A stretch of DNA of 64,000 nucleotides from Saprospiraceae bacterium (GTDB lineage Bacteria; Bacteroidota; Bacteroidia; Chitinophagales; Saprospiraceae). Below, piece by piece: positions 47,403-57,390 of the stretch. The translations under genes were made by a program, and so were the position numbers. The notes under the pieces are model-generated. The model was given only the letters and a program-made list of their open reading frames with translations. It searched no databases and had not been told where the DNA came from. The first letter of the stretch is position 1, and each line of letters starts with the position of its first letter. The DNA lies in contig JADKGI010000001.1 of the NCBI GenBank assembly GCA_016722285.1, positions 372,001 through 436,000 of the forward strand. The letters run 5' to 3'.

Positions 47403-49174
47403 TTTTTCGGAATTTCAAACTTCTGTATCGAGTTTAAGCCCGAGTTTTTTAGTAAATGCTCCAAGTCCTGGATTTTTTCCAGCATCAAAAGGTATTTTTC
47501 CTTCTGGCTCATCAAAAGGACAGGTTTGGCTTCTTCAAAATCAGGAAACAATGATTTGTCTATCTCTATTTCAATCTTCAGATCATTGATACCCAGTTCT
47601 TCTCTCAATTTTTCCAATAGGGATGATTCCTGCATTATCATCTCTTTTGACACCTGAGTCGGAATTTTTATGAAAATGGTATTATTATCCAGGGTTAGGA
47701 TGGCAAGGTTCAAAGCTGATTGAACACTTTTGGATGGATTATGATCAGAGTAGGTTTTCCATATCTCATGGACAAGTTCAAGAGAGATATTTTTCCTGGT
47801 TTCTGCCTTTGCCTCTTCTGCTTTTTTTATGGTTGCTTTTATGGATTCAATATCAGAAATTCTAATTACCTGCGGGGCGGCAGGCTGTGTTTCATTTATA
47901 TGATTTCCATGTTCTCTTTCTACGGGTCTTTGTGTCTGATTACTTATTTCATCTGAAGTAGGGTCGGATTTAGTAATAATTTCTTCATTCAGTTTTTTTT
48001 CAGAAAATTCATTTTCAGTCAGGATTTCAGTTTTTTTTTCCTGAGATTCGGGGTTACTTCCGAAAATTTCAATGTCTGCAGACCTGTTTAAAAATGCCAG
48101 CTTACTTAGTGCCAGCTCTACCTGAAGCCTCTTGTTTTTGGCTCTTAGCAAATCCACATCGCATTTATTAAGAATGTTGAGACCGGACAGCAGAAAAGAT
48201 GATTTGGCCAGGATGGCCTGATTCTGATACCGTTGTTTAAGGGCATCACTTTGTTCCAGTATGGACAATGTTGCGGGAGATTTTGCTATCAGCAAGTCTC
48301 TGAAATGATCTGCAAGACCTACAACAAAATGTTCGGCATCAAAACCAAGTTTTACTATTTCATTCAAAGAAAGGAGAACAGAAGAAATATCTTCACGTAA
48401 AAAAGCATCTGTCATTTTGAAGTAATATTCATAATCCAGTAGATTCAGATTTGCTACTACATCTTTATAAGTGATTATATTGCCTACTGAGCTGGCGATT
48501 TTATCAAAAATTGTGAGTGCATCCCGCATAGCTCCGTCAGATTTAATGGCTATGGTATGCAGTGCTTCTTTATCTGCTTTAATCCCCTCTTTGAGAGCAA
48601 TTTTTTCCAGCTGAGTGACCGTATCCGAAAGTTGAATTCTTTTGAAATCAAAAATCTGACATCGGGACAAAATAGTGGGGATAATCTTATGCTTCTCTGT
48701 CGTAGCGAGAATAAAAATTACATATGACGGCGGTTCTTCCAGGGTTTTAAGAAATGCATTAAAAGCAGATTGTGATAACATGTGCACCTCATCTATGATA
48801 AAAACCTTGTACTTACCGTTTTGGGGCTGAAACCTGACTTGTTCGATCAGATTACGTATATTATCCACACTATTATTGGACGCCCCATCCAATTCCAAAA
48901 TGTTGAACGATGAGTTGTCGTTGAAAGAAGTACATGAGGAACAATGATTGCATGCTTCAACCTTATTTATCGGGTTGTGGCAATTTATAATTTTTGCCAG
49001 AATTCTGGCACATGTGGTTTTGCCCACTCCTCTGGGCCCGGTAAATAGAAAAGCATGGGCTAAATGGTCAGTTTGGAGTGCATTTTTTAGTGTCTTTGAA
49101 ACATGATCCTGCCCAACCACTTCATCAAATGTCGTAGGCCTGTATTTTCGGGCAGAAACAATAAAATTACTCAT
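47396..49174 (-). CDS. dnaX: DNA polymerase III subunit gamma/tau
   Basis: The 592-residue tau form starts at ATG 49174 ('MSNFIVSARKYRPTTFDEVV'). Clamp-loader core: Walker A 'FTGPRGVGKTTCARIL', four-Cys zinc module 'CHNPINKVEACNHCSSC', Walker B 'VFIIDEVHMLS', 'LATTEKHKI' sensor and 'AMRDALTIFD'. Domain III ends about residue 370. A linker rich in Glu, Lys and Ser follows, then a C-terminal part 'AKAETRKNISLELVHEIWKT' that in other tau proteins binds the polymerase. In the linker an A9 and an A8 run may cause slippage to a short gamma form (see separate entry). The earlier in-frame codon at 49195 is an unlikely start. Confidence 0.95.
   Translation of the reverse strand: MSNFIVSARKYRPTTFDEVVGQDHVSKTLKNALQTDHLAHAFLFTGPRGVGKTTCARILAKIINCHNPINKVEACNHCSSCTSFNDNSSFNILELDGASNNSVDNIRNLIEQVRFQPQNGKYKVFIIDEVHMLSQSAFNAFLKTLEEPPSYVIFILATTEKHKIIPTILSRCQIFDFKRIQLSDTVTQLEKIALKEGIKADKEALHTIAIKSDGAMRDALTIFDKIASSVGNIITYKDVVANLNLLDYEYYFKMTDAFLREDISSVLLSLNEIVKLGFDAEHFVVGLADHFRDLLIAKSPATLSILEQSDALKQRYQNQAILAKSSFLLSGLNILNKCDVDLLRAKNKRLQVELALSKLAFLNRSADIEIFGSNPESQEKKTEILTENEFSEKKLNEEIITKSDPTSDEISNQTQRPVEREHGNHINETQPAAPQVIRISDIESIKATIKKAEEAKAETRKNISLELVHEIWKTYSDHNPSKSVQSALNLAILTLDNNTIFIKIPTQVSKEMIMQESSLLEKLREELGINDLKIEIEIDKSLFPDFEEAKPVLLMSQKEKYLLMLEKIQDLEHLLKNSGLNSIQKFEIPKNH
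47993..48044 (-). promoter_or_regulatory. Candidate slippage/frameshift site in dnaX (A9 and A8 runs)
   Basis: On the minus strand nine A (48031-48039) begin in codon 379 (GAA AAA AAA ACT) and eight A (47993-48000) follow 13 codons later (GAA AAA AAA CTG). At the first run, one extra A gives AAC TGA at once; one A less gives CTG AAA TCC TGA. At the second, one extra gives ACT GAA TGA and one less AAC TGA. So any one-base slip ends the protein at about 382-400 residues, just after the clamp-loader core. TCAGGA and TCCTGA (48019-48024, 48039-48044) flank the first run as an inverted repeat. Slippage itself is inferred. Confidence 0.5.
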
Positions 49175-49464
49175 ACGTTGAAATTGAATCCACAAAACTA
49201 TGAAAAAAAACCTTAATCAGGTATCGGAGTTTAGGTATGTTTAAATTTTTATTGCTTTATAATCAATATCTTATGAACCTGCCTTCAAAATAATCGCCTC
49301 ATTTAGTTCACGAAACTCAATGATTATTTTATTGTCAGAACTATAACCTATTGATTAGCAACTAAGAAAATTTTTAAACATACTCTTAATAAGTGGTAGT
49401 AATTTCAAATTTTTTTCGGATTTCAATCCACAAATTAATTATGAAATCGTATTTTGCAACAGAT

Positions 49465-52400
49465 ATGCGTAAGTTAACACTGTCCGTTTTGATTTTAGTC
49501 TGGACCATTTCAGTATATGGACAGAGTATAAACACTGAATTTGGAAAAAACCGGGTTCAGTTTCATGATGATTTTAATAACTGGTGGCAATATGAAACTG
49601 AAAATTTCATAACGTACTGGTATGGTAAGGGGCGATTTATAGCACAACCTACTATACAGATGGCAGAGATGGATCATCATGATATTCAGAAAGTGTTAGA
49701 GCATCGTATGAATGACAAGATTGAAATCATCGTATATGTCGATATCTCTGATCTTAAGCAAAGCAATATAGGCACTGAGGAAACATTTACCAACAAGACA
49801 GGCGAAACAAAAATTGTCGGTAATAAAATGTTTGTTTATTTTGACGGTGACCACCAGCATTTACGTCAAAAGATCAGAGAAGGTATTGCAACGGTATATC
49901 TCAACAATATGCTGTTTGGTTCCAATATTCAGGAGGTAATCCAAAATGCTGTATTGCTTAATATCCCTGACTGGTATAAACAAGGTATAGTGGCATATTC
50001 TGCATCAAACTGGAATCAATTGATAGAAGATGAACTCCGGGATATATGGCAAAGAAACAAAAAGTACAGGGATTTTTCAAAACTTGCCGATCAGTTTCCC
50101 AGAGTAGCAGGACACTCGTTCTGGTTTTATATTGATCAGAACTATGGAAAATCTGCCATCTCCAACCTGCTGTATCTGACTAAGATCAGTCGGGGTATGG
50201 ACAATAGTTTTGAATACATCCTTAACGCCGGACTACCTTCATTGAAGGAAGAATGGAAAAAGTATTATTCACAGTATTTTGATTCGGAAAAAGGTAAGTT
50301 TTTGCCCAAAGAAAAGTCCGCAGAAGTTAGGCTCGCCAATAAAAAATATACTCCCATTAGTAATATAAAACTAAGTCCCGATGGCGAACAATTGCTTTAT
50401 GCATATAACGATCAGGGTAAGTTTAGGATTGTTGTAAGGGATTTGAAATCAGGAGAGGAAAAACAAATATTTAAGTACGGTTACAAAAACGTATTTCAGG
50501 AGACAGATTTTAATTATCCGCTGTTGGCATGGCATCCTGTAAAACCGGAAATTACATTTGCCTATGAACACAGAGATGTCATTAAGTTGGTGAAATATCG
50601 ATTGGACACCGGAGAAAAAAGAGAACAAATCATTCCTACTGATTTTCAAAGACTGTATAGCCTTTCTTATATTGATGATCTTGATTATATATTTTCGGGC
50701 AACATGGACGGGAATTCAGACTTGTTTTTATATAAGTCAAAAAACAGAAATTACGAAAAAATCACGGATGACTTCTATGATGATCTTGATGCTGAATATG
50801 CAGAAATAGATGGAAAGAAAGGTATTTTATTCAGCTCCAACAGAAAAGGTGACGTTTTAGAAAAACTTAAGCTTGATACGATCCTGCCTTTGGATAATTT
50901 TGACATATTTTTTCTTCCGAACGGGGCAAAAGAATTCAATAGAATTACAAAAACACCAAACCGTAGTGAGAGGTATCCATATTGTGCCGGAAACAATAAG
51001 ATTGTATTTACCGGAGATGAAACGGGTATGATCAATACCTACGCAATGGATCTGGAGAGTAAAAAGGCTTTTCCAATAAGTGATCTGGACAGAAATCTGA
51101 TTCGCCATCATGCTGTGAAAGGCTCAGATACATACATCACTACATATTATAAAGATGGTATGTATAAATTTTACCAGGAAAAATCAGACTTTTCTACACA
51201 GGTTTATCCTCATATCACCCAATCTGCCAGATCGAATTCTGATTTAAATCAGCCCCTTATTCCTTTTATTAGCGAAAAACCGGTAGAAACACAGATAAAT
51301 GAAAGGTATAAATTTCAATCAGTATTTAAGGACCCACCTGATCTGGAACCGATAAACAGTAAACGCCTGGGAGGAGAAGAAGATAATTTTAAATTGAATA
51401 TCAACACACCACAGGAAATAAAGCCGGTCGAGCAATATAATAATACAAGGGCTGTAGCAGCTAATAACAAGTTCGCACTCAATAACATCACCACAAAGCT
51501 AGATAATGACATACTGTTTGAAGGTCTGGAGAGTTACACCGGAGACCGACAGCAGTTATTGACACTCCCTATGGGATTTTTGGTTAAAGCCAGTGTAAAA
51601 GACTTATTTGAAGACTACACGGTAGAAGGAGGAGTGAGAATACCAACCAATTTTGCCGGGTCCGAATACTTCCTATTATTTGACAATAAAAAATCAAGGA
51701 TAGACAAGAGATTTGCACTGTACAGGAAGTCAAATGTATATAATACAGAAACAAATCCCAACCAACAATATATATCGAGATCCAAGAAAACATCCATACT
51801 GGGTATGTATCAAATGAAATATCCTTTTGACATATACAGAAGTGTCAGGGCAACAACTTCACTGAGGTTTGACAGATTTCTGGAGCTGAGTACAGAAAGT
51901 AACTCCTTTGAAGCAGCAGCTGCGACTGAAAAAAGAATAAGCCTGAAACTGGAATATATTTATGACAATACACACGATGCTTCACAAAACATTAAAAATG
52001 GAACCAGATATAAATTTTATGTAGAAGCTATAAATCAGTTTGACCTTCAGGTAATTGATGGATTTAAATTTGATTTGTCCAAAGGATTTACGGGTATCTT
52101 CGGATTTGATGCCAGACATTACATTCCTGTGCTGAGCAAGTCAGTGTTGGCATTGCGGGCTTCCGGAGCCACATCAGTGGGTTCAAAAAAAATGTTGTAC
52201 TTCCTGGGAGGCGTTGAAAACTCGCTATTTCCCAAATTTAATAATTCTATTCCGATCAGAAATGATGGATCATTCGCTTATAAGGTGAATGCATTCCACC
52301 TGAGGGGGTTTGATAATAATATCAGAAACGGAGCTACTTTTGTTTTAACAAATGCGGAGTTGAGAGTACCGATTTTTCAGTATGTGCTAGGAAAAAACAG

Positions 52401-52695
52401 GGGCGGTGCTTTTTTTAGAAATTTCCAGGTAGTGGGGTTCTATGATGCGGGCCTGGCATGGCACGGTTCATCTCCATTCAGTGCTGAGAATCCTTTAAAC
52501 AAGATACAACTGTCGAGCCCGCCACTTATTGATCTGGAAATTGAGTACTTCAGAGACCCGCTGGTCATGGGTTATGGTGTGGGAGTAAGAACCCAATTAC
52601 TGGGATATTTTATAAAAGCTGATTATGCATGGGGCATCGAAACCAGAACCGTTCAAAAGCCAAAATTGTTTCTGAGTTTAGGATTGGATTTTTGA
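49465..52695 (+). CDS. Outer-membrane protein with WD40/TolB-like propeller and surface-antigen barrel
   Basis: About 1076 residues from ATG 49465 (an ATG at 49441 is the alternative). Signal peptide 'LTLSVLILVWTISVYGQ'. First domain (about 25-280) has 'NIPDWYKQGIVAYSASNWN' and 'IREGIATVYLNNML', resembling peptidase-MA-like gluzincin domains but without an HExxH motif. A propeller follows (about 300-600): 'ISNIKLSPDGEQLLYAYND', 'KGILFSSNRKGD', 'NKIVFTGDETGMINTYAMD'. The C-terminal half is a barrel of the Omp85/surface-antigen type ('YIYDNTHDASQNIKNGTRY', 'FHLRGFDNNIRNGATFVLTN', 'ELRVPIFQYVLG'), ending in Phe. Similar proteins are widespread in Bacteroidota; role unknown, perhaps export or assembly at the outer membrane. 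Confidence 0.82.
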   Translation: MRKLTLSVLILVWTISVYGQSINTEFGKNRVQFHDDFNNWWQYETENFITYWYGKGRFIAQPTIQMAEMDHHDIQKVLEHRMNDKIEIIVYVDISDLKQSNIGTEETFTNKTGETKIVGNKMFVYFDGDHQHLRQKIREGIATVYLNNMLFGSNIQEVIQNAVLLNIPDWYKQGIVAYSASNWNQLIEDELRDIWQRNKKYRDFSKLADQFPRVAGHSFWFYIDQNYGKSAISNLLYLTKISRGMDNSFEYILNAGLPSLKEEWKKYYSQYFDSEKGKFLPKEKSAEVRLANKKYTPISNIKLSPDGEQLLYAYNDQGKFRIVVRDLKSGEEKQIFKYGYKNVFQETDFNYPLLAWHPVKPEITFAYEHRDVIKLVKYRLDTGEKREQIIPTDFQRLYSLSYIDDLDYIFSGNMDGNSDLFLYKSKNRNYEKITDDFYDDLDAEYAEIDGKKGILFSSNRKGDVLEKLKLDTILPLDNFDIFFLPNGAKEFNRITKTPNRSERYPYCAGNNKIVFTGDETGMINTYAMDLESKKAFPISDLDRNLIRHHAVKGSDTYITTYYKDGMYKFYQEKSDFSTQVYPHITQSARSNSDLNQPLIPFISEKPVETQINERYKFQSVFKDPPDLEPINSKRLGGEEDNFKLNINTPQEIKPVEQYNNTRAVAANNKFALNNITTKLDNDILFEGLESYTGDRQQLLTLPMGFLVKASVKDLFEDYTVEGGVRIPTNFAGSEYFLLFDNKKSRIDKRFALYRKSNVYNTETNPNQQYISRSKKTSILGMYQMKYPFDIYRSVRATTSLRFDRFLELSTESNSFEAAAATEKRISLKLEYIYDNTHDASQNIKNGTRYKFYVEAINQFDLQVIDGFKFDLSKGFTGIFGFDARHYIPVLSKSVLALRASGATSVGSKKMLYFLGGVENSLFPKFNNSIPIRNDGSFAYKVNAFHLRGFDNNIRNGATFVLTNAELRVPIFQYVLGKNRGGAFFRNFQVVGFYDAGLAWHGSSPFSAENPLNKIQLSSPPLIDLEIEYFRDPLVMGYGVGVRTQLLGYFIKADYAWGIETRTVQKPKLFLSLGLDF

Positions 52696-52697
52696 GT

Positions 52698-53687
52698 TTA
52701 GACGGATTCCAGTTCCACCAATGCGGTGCTTACTTTAATATTTTGCTCTTCGTAAGTATCATTTTTAATATTTTGGATGAGCGTGTTGGCAGCAGTGACA
52801 CCTATTTCATAGCCTGAATGCCGAATATGTGTTATTTTTGGATAAAGTTGGTAAGGTATTTTGCCGTCGCTTATAGAGACAATGCTAACCTGTCCGGGAT
52901 ACTGCCTGTTTTTCAGAAGAACCGGATATGTATCCATCAATAGTTCATCAGACATAATAAAGATGGCATTATATGGGGTGTTGCGAAGCTTGCTCTCAAT
53001 ATTCTTATTACCTGAGAGCGCATCTTTAAAAATTAAGTCATAGTCAGAATAAGGAACATTATAATTATCGAGACATGATTTAAATCCATGGACTCTTTGT
53101 TTTGTGATTTCAAGATTCGAATTTCCAAAGATGCCCAGGATGTTTTTTTTATCATTTGAAATCAGATATTTTGTTGCTTCATAAGCAGCGTGTTCGTCAT
53201 TGATAGTCACTGATGAAAAATCCGGCGAGAAGATAACCCTGTCGAGCATTACCAGAGGAATCCCGGCTGATTTAAAGCTCTTAAGATGGTCAACCGTATT
53301 TGTATTTTCAGCCAAAGAAATGAGAACCCCGTCAACCACCCAACTCAAACAATGGTTTACGATCTCTTTTTCTCTTTCTATCTGATTGTCTGAGAAAAAA
53401 ACGATAAGTGAAAATCCGGAATTGACCAGGCTTTCATTAATTCCATCCATGAGGCCAGGTACAAAAAACATATTAAACTCAGGCAAAATAAGAGCGATCA
53501 GTCCTGAAGTTTTTTTGCGAAAAAATCTGGCGTGGAGATTAGGCTGGTAATTAAATTCTCTGGCCGCAGCTCTTACCCTTTCTTTAGTTTCCTGCTTGAT
53601 ATCGGGGTGATCAGACAGTGCCCTTGATACTGTTGAAGGATTAAGGGATAACATTTTTGCAAGGTCTTTTATTCCAGGGCGTTTCAT
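52698..53687 (-). CDS. LacI-family transcriptional regulator
   Basis: A 329-residue regulator. The helix-turn-helix and hinge are 'GIKDLAKMLSLNPSTVSRAL' and 'ERVRAAAREFNYQPNLHARF'; the sugar-binding periplasmic-protein-like domain follows ('GLIALILPEFNMFFVPGLMD', 'GIPLVMLDRVI', 'IFIMSDELLMDTYPVL'). It is divergent from the susC operon over a 730-base gap and is its obvious candidate regulator, responding to a sugar or derivative. The gene ends three bases from the propeller-barrel gene on the other strand. Confidence 0.92.
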   Translation of the reverse strand: MKRPGIKDLAKMLSLNPSTVSRALSDHPDIKQETKERVRAAAREFNYQPNLHARFFRKKTSGLIALILPEFNMFFVPGLMDGINESLVNSGFSLIVFFSDNQIEREKEIVNHCLSWVVDGVLISLAENTNTVDHLKSFKSAGIPLVMLDRVIFSPDFSSVTINDEHAAYEATKYLISNDKKNILGIFGNSNLEITKQRVHGFKSCLDNYNVPYSDYDLIFKDALSGNKNIESKLRNTPYNAIFIMSDELLMDTYPVLLKNRQYPGQVSIVSISDGKIPYQLYPKITHIRHSGYEIGVTAANTLIQNIKNDTYEEQNIKVSTALVELESV

Positions 53688-54281
53688 GTCGTAAACTTAA
53701 TAAAATCAAACAGGATTAATGGTATGTCCTGATATATTTTAAAAAGAAACTCAAAATAATAATTCCGAAATGGTTATTTAACTTATTTATTAATCTGTCT
53801 CCTTCCGAAAAGGTAAAAAATAAATTCTGCTATAAATTTTAATACTTCATATTTATTTTTCAACAACAAACGTATGCGAAATCGTTTTCTGAAAATTAAT
53901 AATTTTAAAGTATAAACTTTAAATTAATATTGTAGAATATTTAGGAACTTTCAATTCAGGTACTACACCTTTAAAGGTTGGATATTGAAAGCGAAAAGAT
54001 ATACTCTTTGCAAATGTGAAATAATTAATAAGTCCTGGATGGATTTTTACCAAAAAAGCAAAAGGTGCACCAAAACTATAGGGGTCAGAGTATCTACCAA
54101 TTCAGCGATAAGAGAGGTGCAGAAATTGATTATTAAAGCTTCTTTGAAAGTTTGAATTTTTATTATATCGTTGCTAATTTCATTTATTTTATTTTTTGTA
54201 AAAGCAGCGAAATGCATTATAGATTCGTTATCAAAATGTTAAACGATACTATTTGACGGGTTAATTTTATATGCAAAAACA
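53688..54281. other. Long AT-rich divergent intergenic region
   Basis: No gene is seen in this part of the lacI-susC interval. GAAATCGTTTTC at 53878-53889 is a near-palindrome (10 of 12 positions) and could be a LacI-type half-site pair for self-regulation. A short stretch at 54050-54130 has higher complexity but no convincing frame. Confidence 0.35.
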
Positions 54282-54292
54282 GCAAATTTTGC
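54282..54292. promoter_or_regulatory. Candidate operator upstream of susC
   Basis: GCAAA-T-TTTGC is a perfect odd palindrome of 11 bases, 21 bases ahead of the presumed -33 box of susC. Position and symmetry suit a LacI-family site; no second copy was found, so it may be chance. Confidence 0.3.
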
Positions 54293-54313
54293 AAAAAATA
54301 TTAACAAGATTCG

Positions 54314-54341
54314 TTGGAATAATAAAATAATAGTATGTTTG
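54314..54341 (+). promoter_or_regulatory. Promoter of the susCD operon
   Basis: TTG (54314-54316), 17 bases, TATGTTTG (54334-54341): a good match to the Bacteroidota -33/-7 consensus. Transcription would start near 54347, leaving a leader of about 70 bases before susC. Confidence 0.55.
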
Positions 54342-54417
54342 GGGTTTTAAAAATGTGTTGTTCACACACTAAGTCAATAATCATATTAACTAATTTTAAC
54401 AAAATCGTCAAAGCCAC

Positions 54418-57372
54418 ATGAAAAGTTTTTTAACGAAATGGTCTTTTTCGTTGTTGTTGCTTGTAGGTACTACAGCTGCCGTGATATCTCAGAAAACGAT
54501 ATCCGGAGTTGTTACAGACGCAGCTAACGGCGAAGCGCTCATAGGAGCAAACGTATTATTAAAAGGTACTGCAACAGGTACCATTACAGACATCAATGGA
54601 TCTTACTCACTTAAAGCTTCAGTAGGAGATGTTCTTGTCATATCCTATGCCGGATATTCTGACCAGATGGTCACAGTGGGTCAATCTTCTACCATCAATA
54701 TTGCGTTGGCAGCAGGAAAGCTACTAGAGGAAATTGTTGTAACAGGATATGGTACGCAATCTAGAAGAGATATATCAGGTGCTGTCACCTCAATCAAATC
54801 GGGAGATTTTAATGGAGGTGTAATTTCATCTGCTGAAAATCTTATACAAGGTAAGGCAGCAGGTGTACAGATTGTAAACACCAACGGTGACCCAGGGGGT
54901 GGGGTGAACATCAGAATCAGAGGAACTTCTTCTATTAGATCAGGTAATGGTCCACTATATGTAGTTGATGGAGTTCCGCTTGATGGAGGAAATATTAATG
55001 CAGGGTCACCTGACCTTGGAGCAGGAGACGGAGCATCCCGGAATCCGTTAAACTTTATCAATCCAGCTGACATAGCTAGTATGGATATTCTCAAAGATGC
55101 TTCTGCTACTGCCATCTATGGCGCCAGAGGTGCCAATGGTGTAGTATTGATTACCACAAAAAAAGGATCATCCAGTGCTTCTCAGGGGTTACAGTATTCA
55201 GCTTCAGTAAGTAGTAGTACGATTACAAAAAAGTTTGATCTTTTAGATGGACCTTCATATATAAAAGGTGCTGTGGCTTTGGGTGGAAATGCGACCACAC
55301 TTAATAAAGGAGGCAATACTGATTGGCAGGACCAAATATTCAGAACAGCAATCAGTAACAATCATAACCTTTCTTATGGAAGCGGAAGTTCTGCGTCCAA
55401 TTACAGAATAAGCTTAGGATACCAGGATCAGGAAGGAATTATTGAAGAGACGTCAATGAAGCGATATACAGTGAGGGCAAACACTAGCCATAAAATGTTT
55501 AATGATAAATTGATTATTGAAGCTCAATTCACTTATGCAAATGTGAAGGATCAGGCAGCTCCACTGTCAGATAATGCTGGGTACGAAGGATCTGTTTTAG
55601 GTGCTGCGTTATCTCTAAACCCAACTCAAAATGTGGTAGATTCAAAAGGAGCTTTTATCCAGGCTGGAAACGATCAACGAAATCCGGTAGCCTGGTTAGC
55701 TTATCATGACGATCGATCTAACCTGAACAGAATGTTAGGTTCAGTTTCTGCAACATACAACATTTCATCTAGCTTATCTTACAAGTTGAATTTTGGTGCT
55801 GACAGATCTGCTAGTTCCAGAAAGGCTGCGGTTTCCAGATTGTTTAACATTAATGATATAGGAGGAAATGGAAGAGCATTTATCTTAAATTTGAATTCTG
55901 AAAATACGTTGCTCGAGCATACCTTGAACTACAAAACTAATCTTGGAGTAAATAACAGACTTGATGCTGTAGTTGGATATTCATATCAAAAATATGACAA
56001 CTCTAGTACAAGTATCAGAATGCAGAGATTTAAAACGGATGATATTAGTCAAATGATAAATAATCCTCAAGCTGTTAATTTTCAAAATAATAATGATGCG
56101 TACAGGGTCACAGGAGGAGCAAGTATAGACGAGCTACAGTCATTTTTTGGTAGAGTTAGATATGTTATCAATGAAAAGTATGACTTTAGCGGTACACTGA
56201 GAGCAGATGGTTCTTCTAAATTTGGAGGAAATAATCAATACGGAATTTTTCCGGCATTTAATATAGGCTGGAGATTGTCTGAAGAAGAATTTATCCCAGA
56301 TGTATTTTCAACCCTTAAATTAAGAGCTGGTTGGGGCCGTACAGGAAATCAGGAGTTTGGTGGAGGTAACCAGATATCAAGAAAGAGATACAATAATGAC
56401 GGTAACTTAGAAGACGCTTCATTTGCAAATCCGGATCTTAAATGGGAAACCACTGATCAATTGAATGTAGGTATAGATTATGAATTTAATAATGGAAAGT
56501 TGTTTGGATCAATAGATTTCTTTAATAAGAAAACGAATGATTTACTTGTAAGAACTTCCTCTGCTCAGCCTGCCCCACAACCTTTTGTATGGGAAAATTT
56601 GAAAGGAAATGTTAAAAATACAGGAATTGAGTTTTCTCTGGGAAGTGAATTGGTACGAAGCAGCAATTTAGTTTGGAATATTAACGGTAATGTCACGTAC
56701 ATCAAAAATGAAGTACAGAACACAGGTAGAAGAATCCAGACAGGAGCTATCAATGGTCAGGGACTTTCTGGTGCTTATGCTCAATTAATTGCAGATGGAC
56801 AGCCATTATATGCTTATTACTTAAGAACATTCCAAGGTTTTGATGCTGAAGGGTTAAATATTTATAAGGACAATGAAGCGGTAGAATTTGTGGATAAATC
56901 ACCTCTTCCTAAGTTAACTTTGGGTCTGACCAATAACTTTAAGTTTGGCAACATGGATGTAAATATATTCTTTAATGGAATGTTTGGTCATTATATTTAT
57001 AATAATACAGCTAACGCATTCTCATCCGGAGGTGGATTAGCAAATGGGCGAAACGCATTTACAAACATACCAGGAAATGGTGAAAGTGGTGTAAACTCAG
57101 CTGATGCTTCAACCAGATTTTTAGAGAAAGGAGATTTTTTACGTCTTCAAAATTTGACTATTGGATACAATGTACCAATGTCCAATGCAACTATCAAAGG
57201 ACTTAGGGTTTATTTGACTGCACAAAACTTGTTGACGTTTACTGGTTATTCAGGTCAGGATCCTGAGGTCGATACAAATAAAGCTATTGATGGAGTGCCA
57301 TCTGCGGGTATTGATTACTTATCATATCCAAGGGCCCGTACTTTTACTGTAGGAGCTAACGTTAATTTTTAA
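54418..57372 (+). CDS. SusC/RagA-family TonB-linked outer membrane protein
   Basis: A 984-residue TonB-dependent transporter: signal peptide ending 'LLVGTTAAVISQ', a carboxypeptidase-like regulatory domain ('KTISGVVTDAANGEALIGAN', 'VLVISYAGYSDQMVTVG'), the TonB-box region 'LEEIVVTGYGTQSRRDISG', the plug ('LYVVDGVPLDGGNI', 'DILKDASATAIYGARGANGV') and a 22-strand-type barrel to the final 'TFTVGANVNF'. It imports oligosaccharides or other large nutrients with the SusD protein encoded 18 bases downstream. Length is typical. Substrate is not readable from the sequence, and no glycoside hydrolase lies in the window. Confidence 0.95.
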   Translation: MKSFLTKWSFSLLLLVGTTAAVISQKTISGVVTDAANGEALIGANVLLKGTATGTITDINGSYSLKASVGDVLVISYAGYSDQMVTVGQSSTINIALAAGKLLEEIVVTGYGTQSRRDISGAVTSIKSGDFNGGVISSAENLIQGKAAGVQIVNTNGDPGGGVNIRIRGTSSIRSGNGPLYVVDGVPLDGGNINAGSPDLGAGDGASRNPLNFINPADIASMDILKDASATAIYGARGANGVVLITTKKGSSSASQGLQYSASVSSSTITKKFDLLDGPSYIKGAVALGGNATTLNKGGNTDWQDQIFRTAISNNHNLSYGSGSSASNYRISLGYQDQEGIIEETSMKRYTVRANTSHKMFNDKLIIEAQFTYANVKDQAAPLSDNAGYEGSVLGAALSLNPTQNVVDSKGAFIQAGNDQRNPVAWLAYHDDRSNLNRMLGSVSATYNISSSLSYKLNFGADRSASSRKAAVSRLFNINDIGGNGRAFILNLNSENTLLEHTLNYKTNLGVNNRLDAVVGYSYQKYDNSSTSIRMQRFKTDDISQMINNPQAVNFQNNNDAYRVTGGASIDELQSFFGRVRYVINEKYDFSGTLRADGSSKFGGNNQYGIFPAFNIGWRLSEEEFIPDVFSTLKLRAGWGRTGNQEFGGGNQISRKRYNNDGNLEDASFANPDLKWETTDQLNVGIDYEFNNGKLFGSIDFFNKKTNDLLVRTSSAQPAPQPFVWENLKGNVKNTGIEFSLGSELVRSSNLVWNINGNVTYIKNEVQNTGRRIQTGAINGQGLSGAYAQLIADGQPLYAYYLRTFQGFDAEGLNIYKDNEAVEFVDKSPLPKLTLGLTNNFKFGNMDVNIFFNGMFGHYIYNNTANAFSSGGGLANGRNAFTNIPGNGESGVNSADASTRFLEKGDFLRLQNLTIGYNVPMSNATIKGLRVYLTAQNLLTFTGYSGQDPEVDTNKAIDGVPSAGIDYLSYPRARTFTVGANVNF

Positions 57373-57390
57373 ACTTTAAATAAAAGTAAA

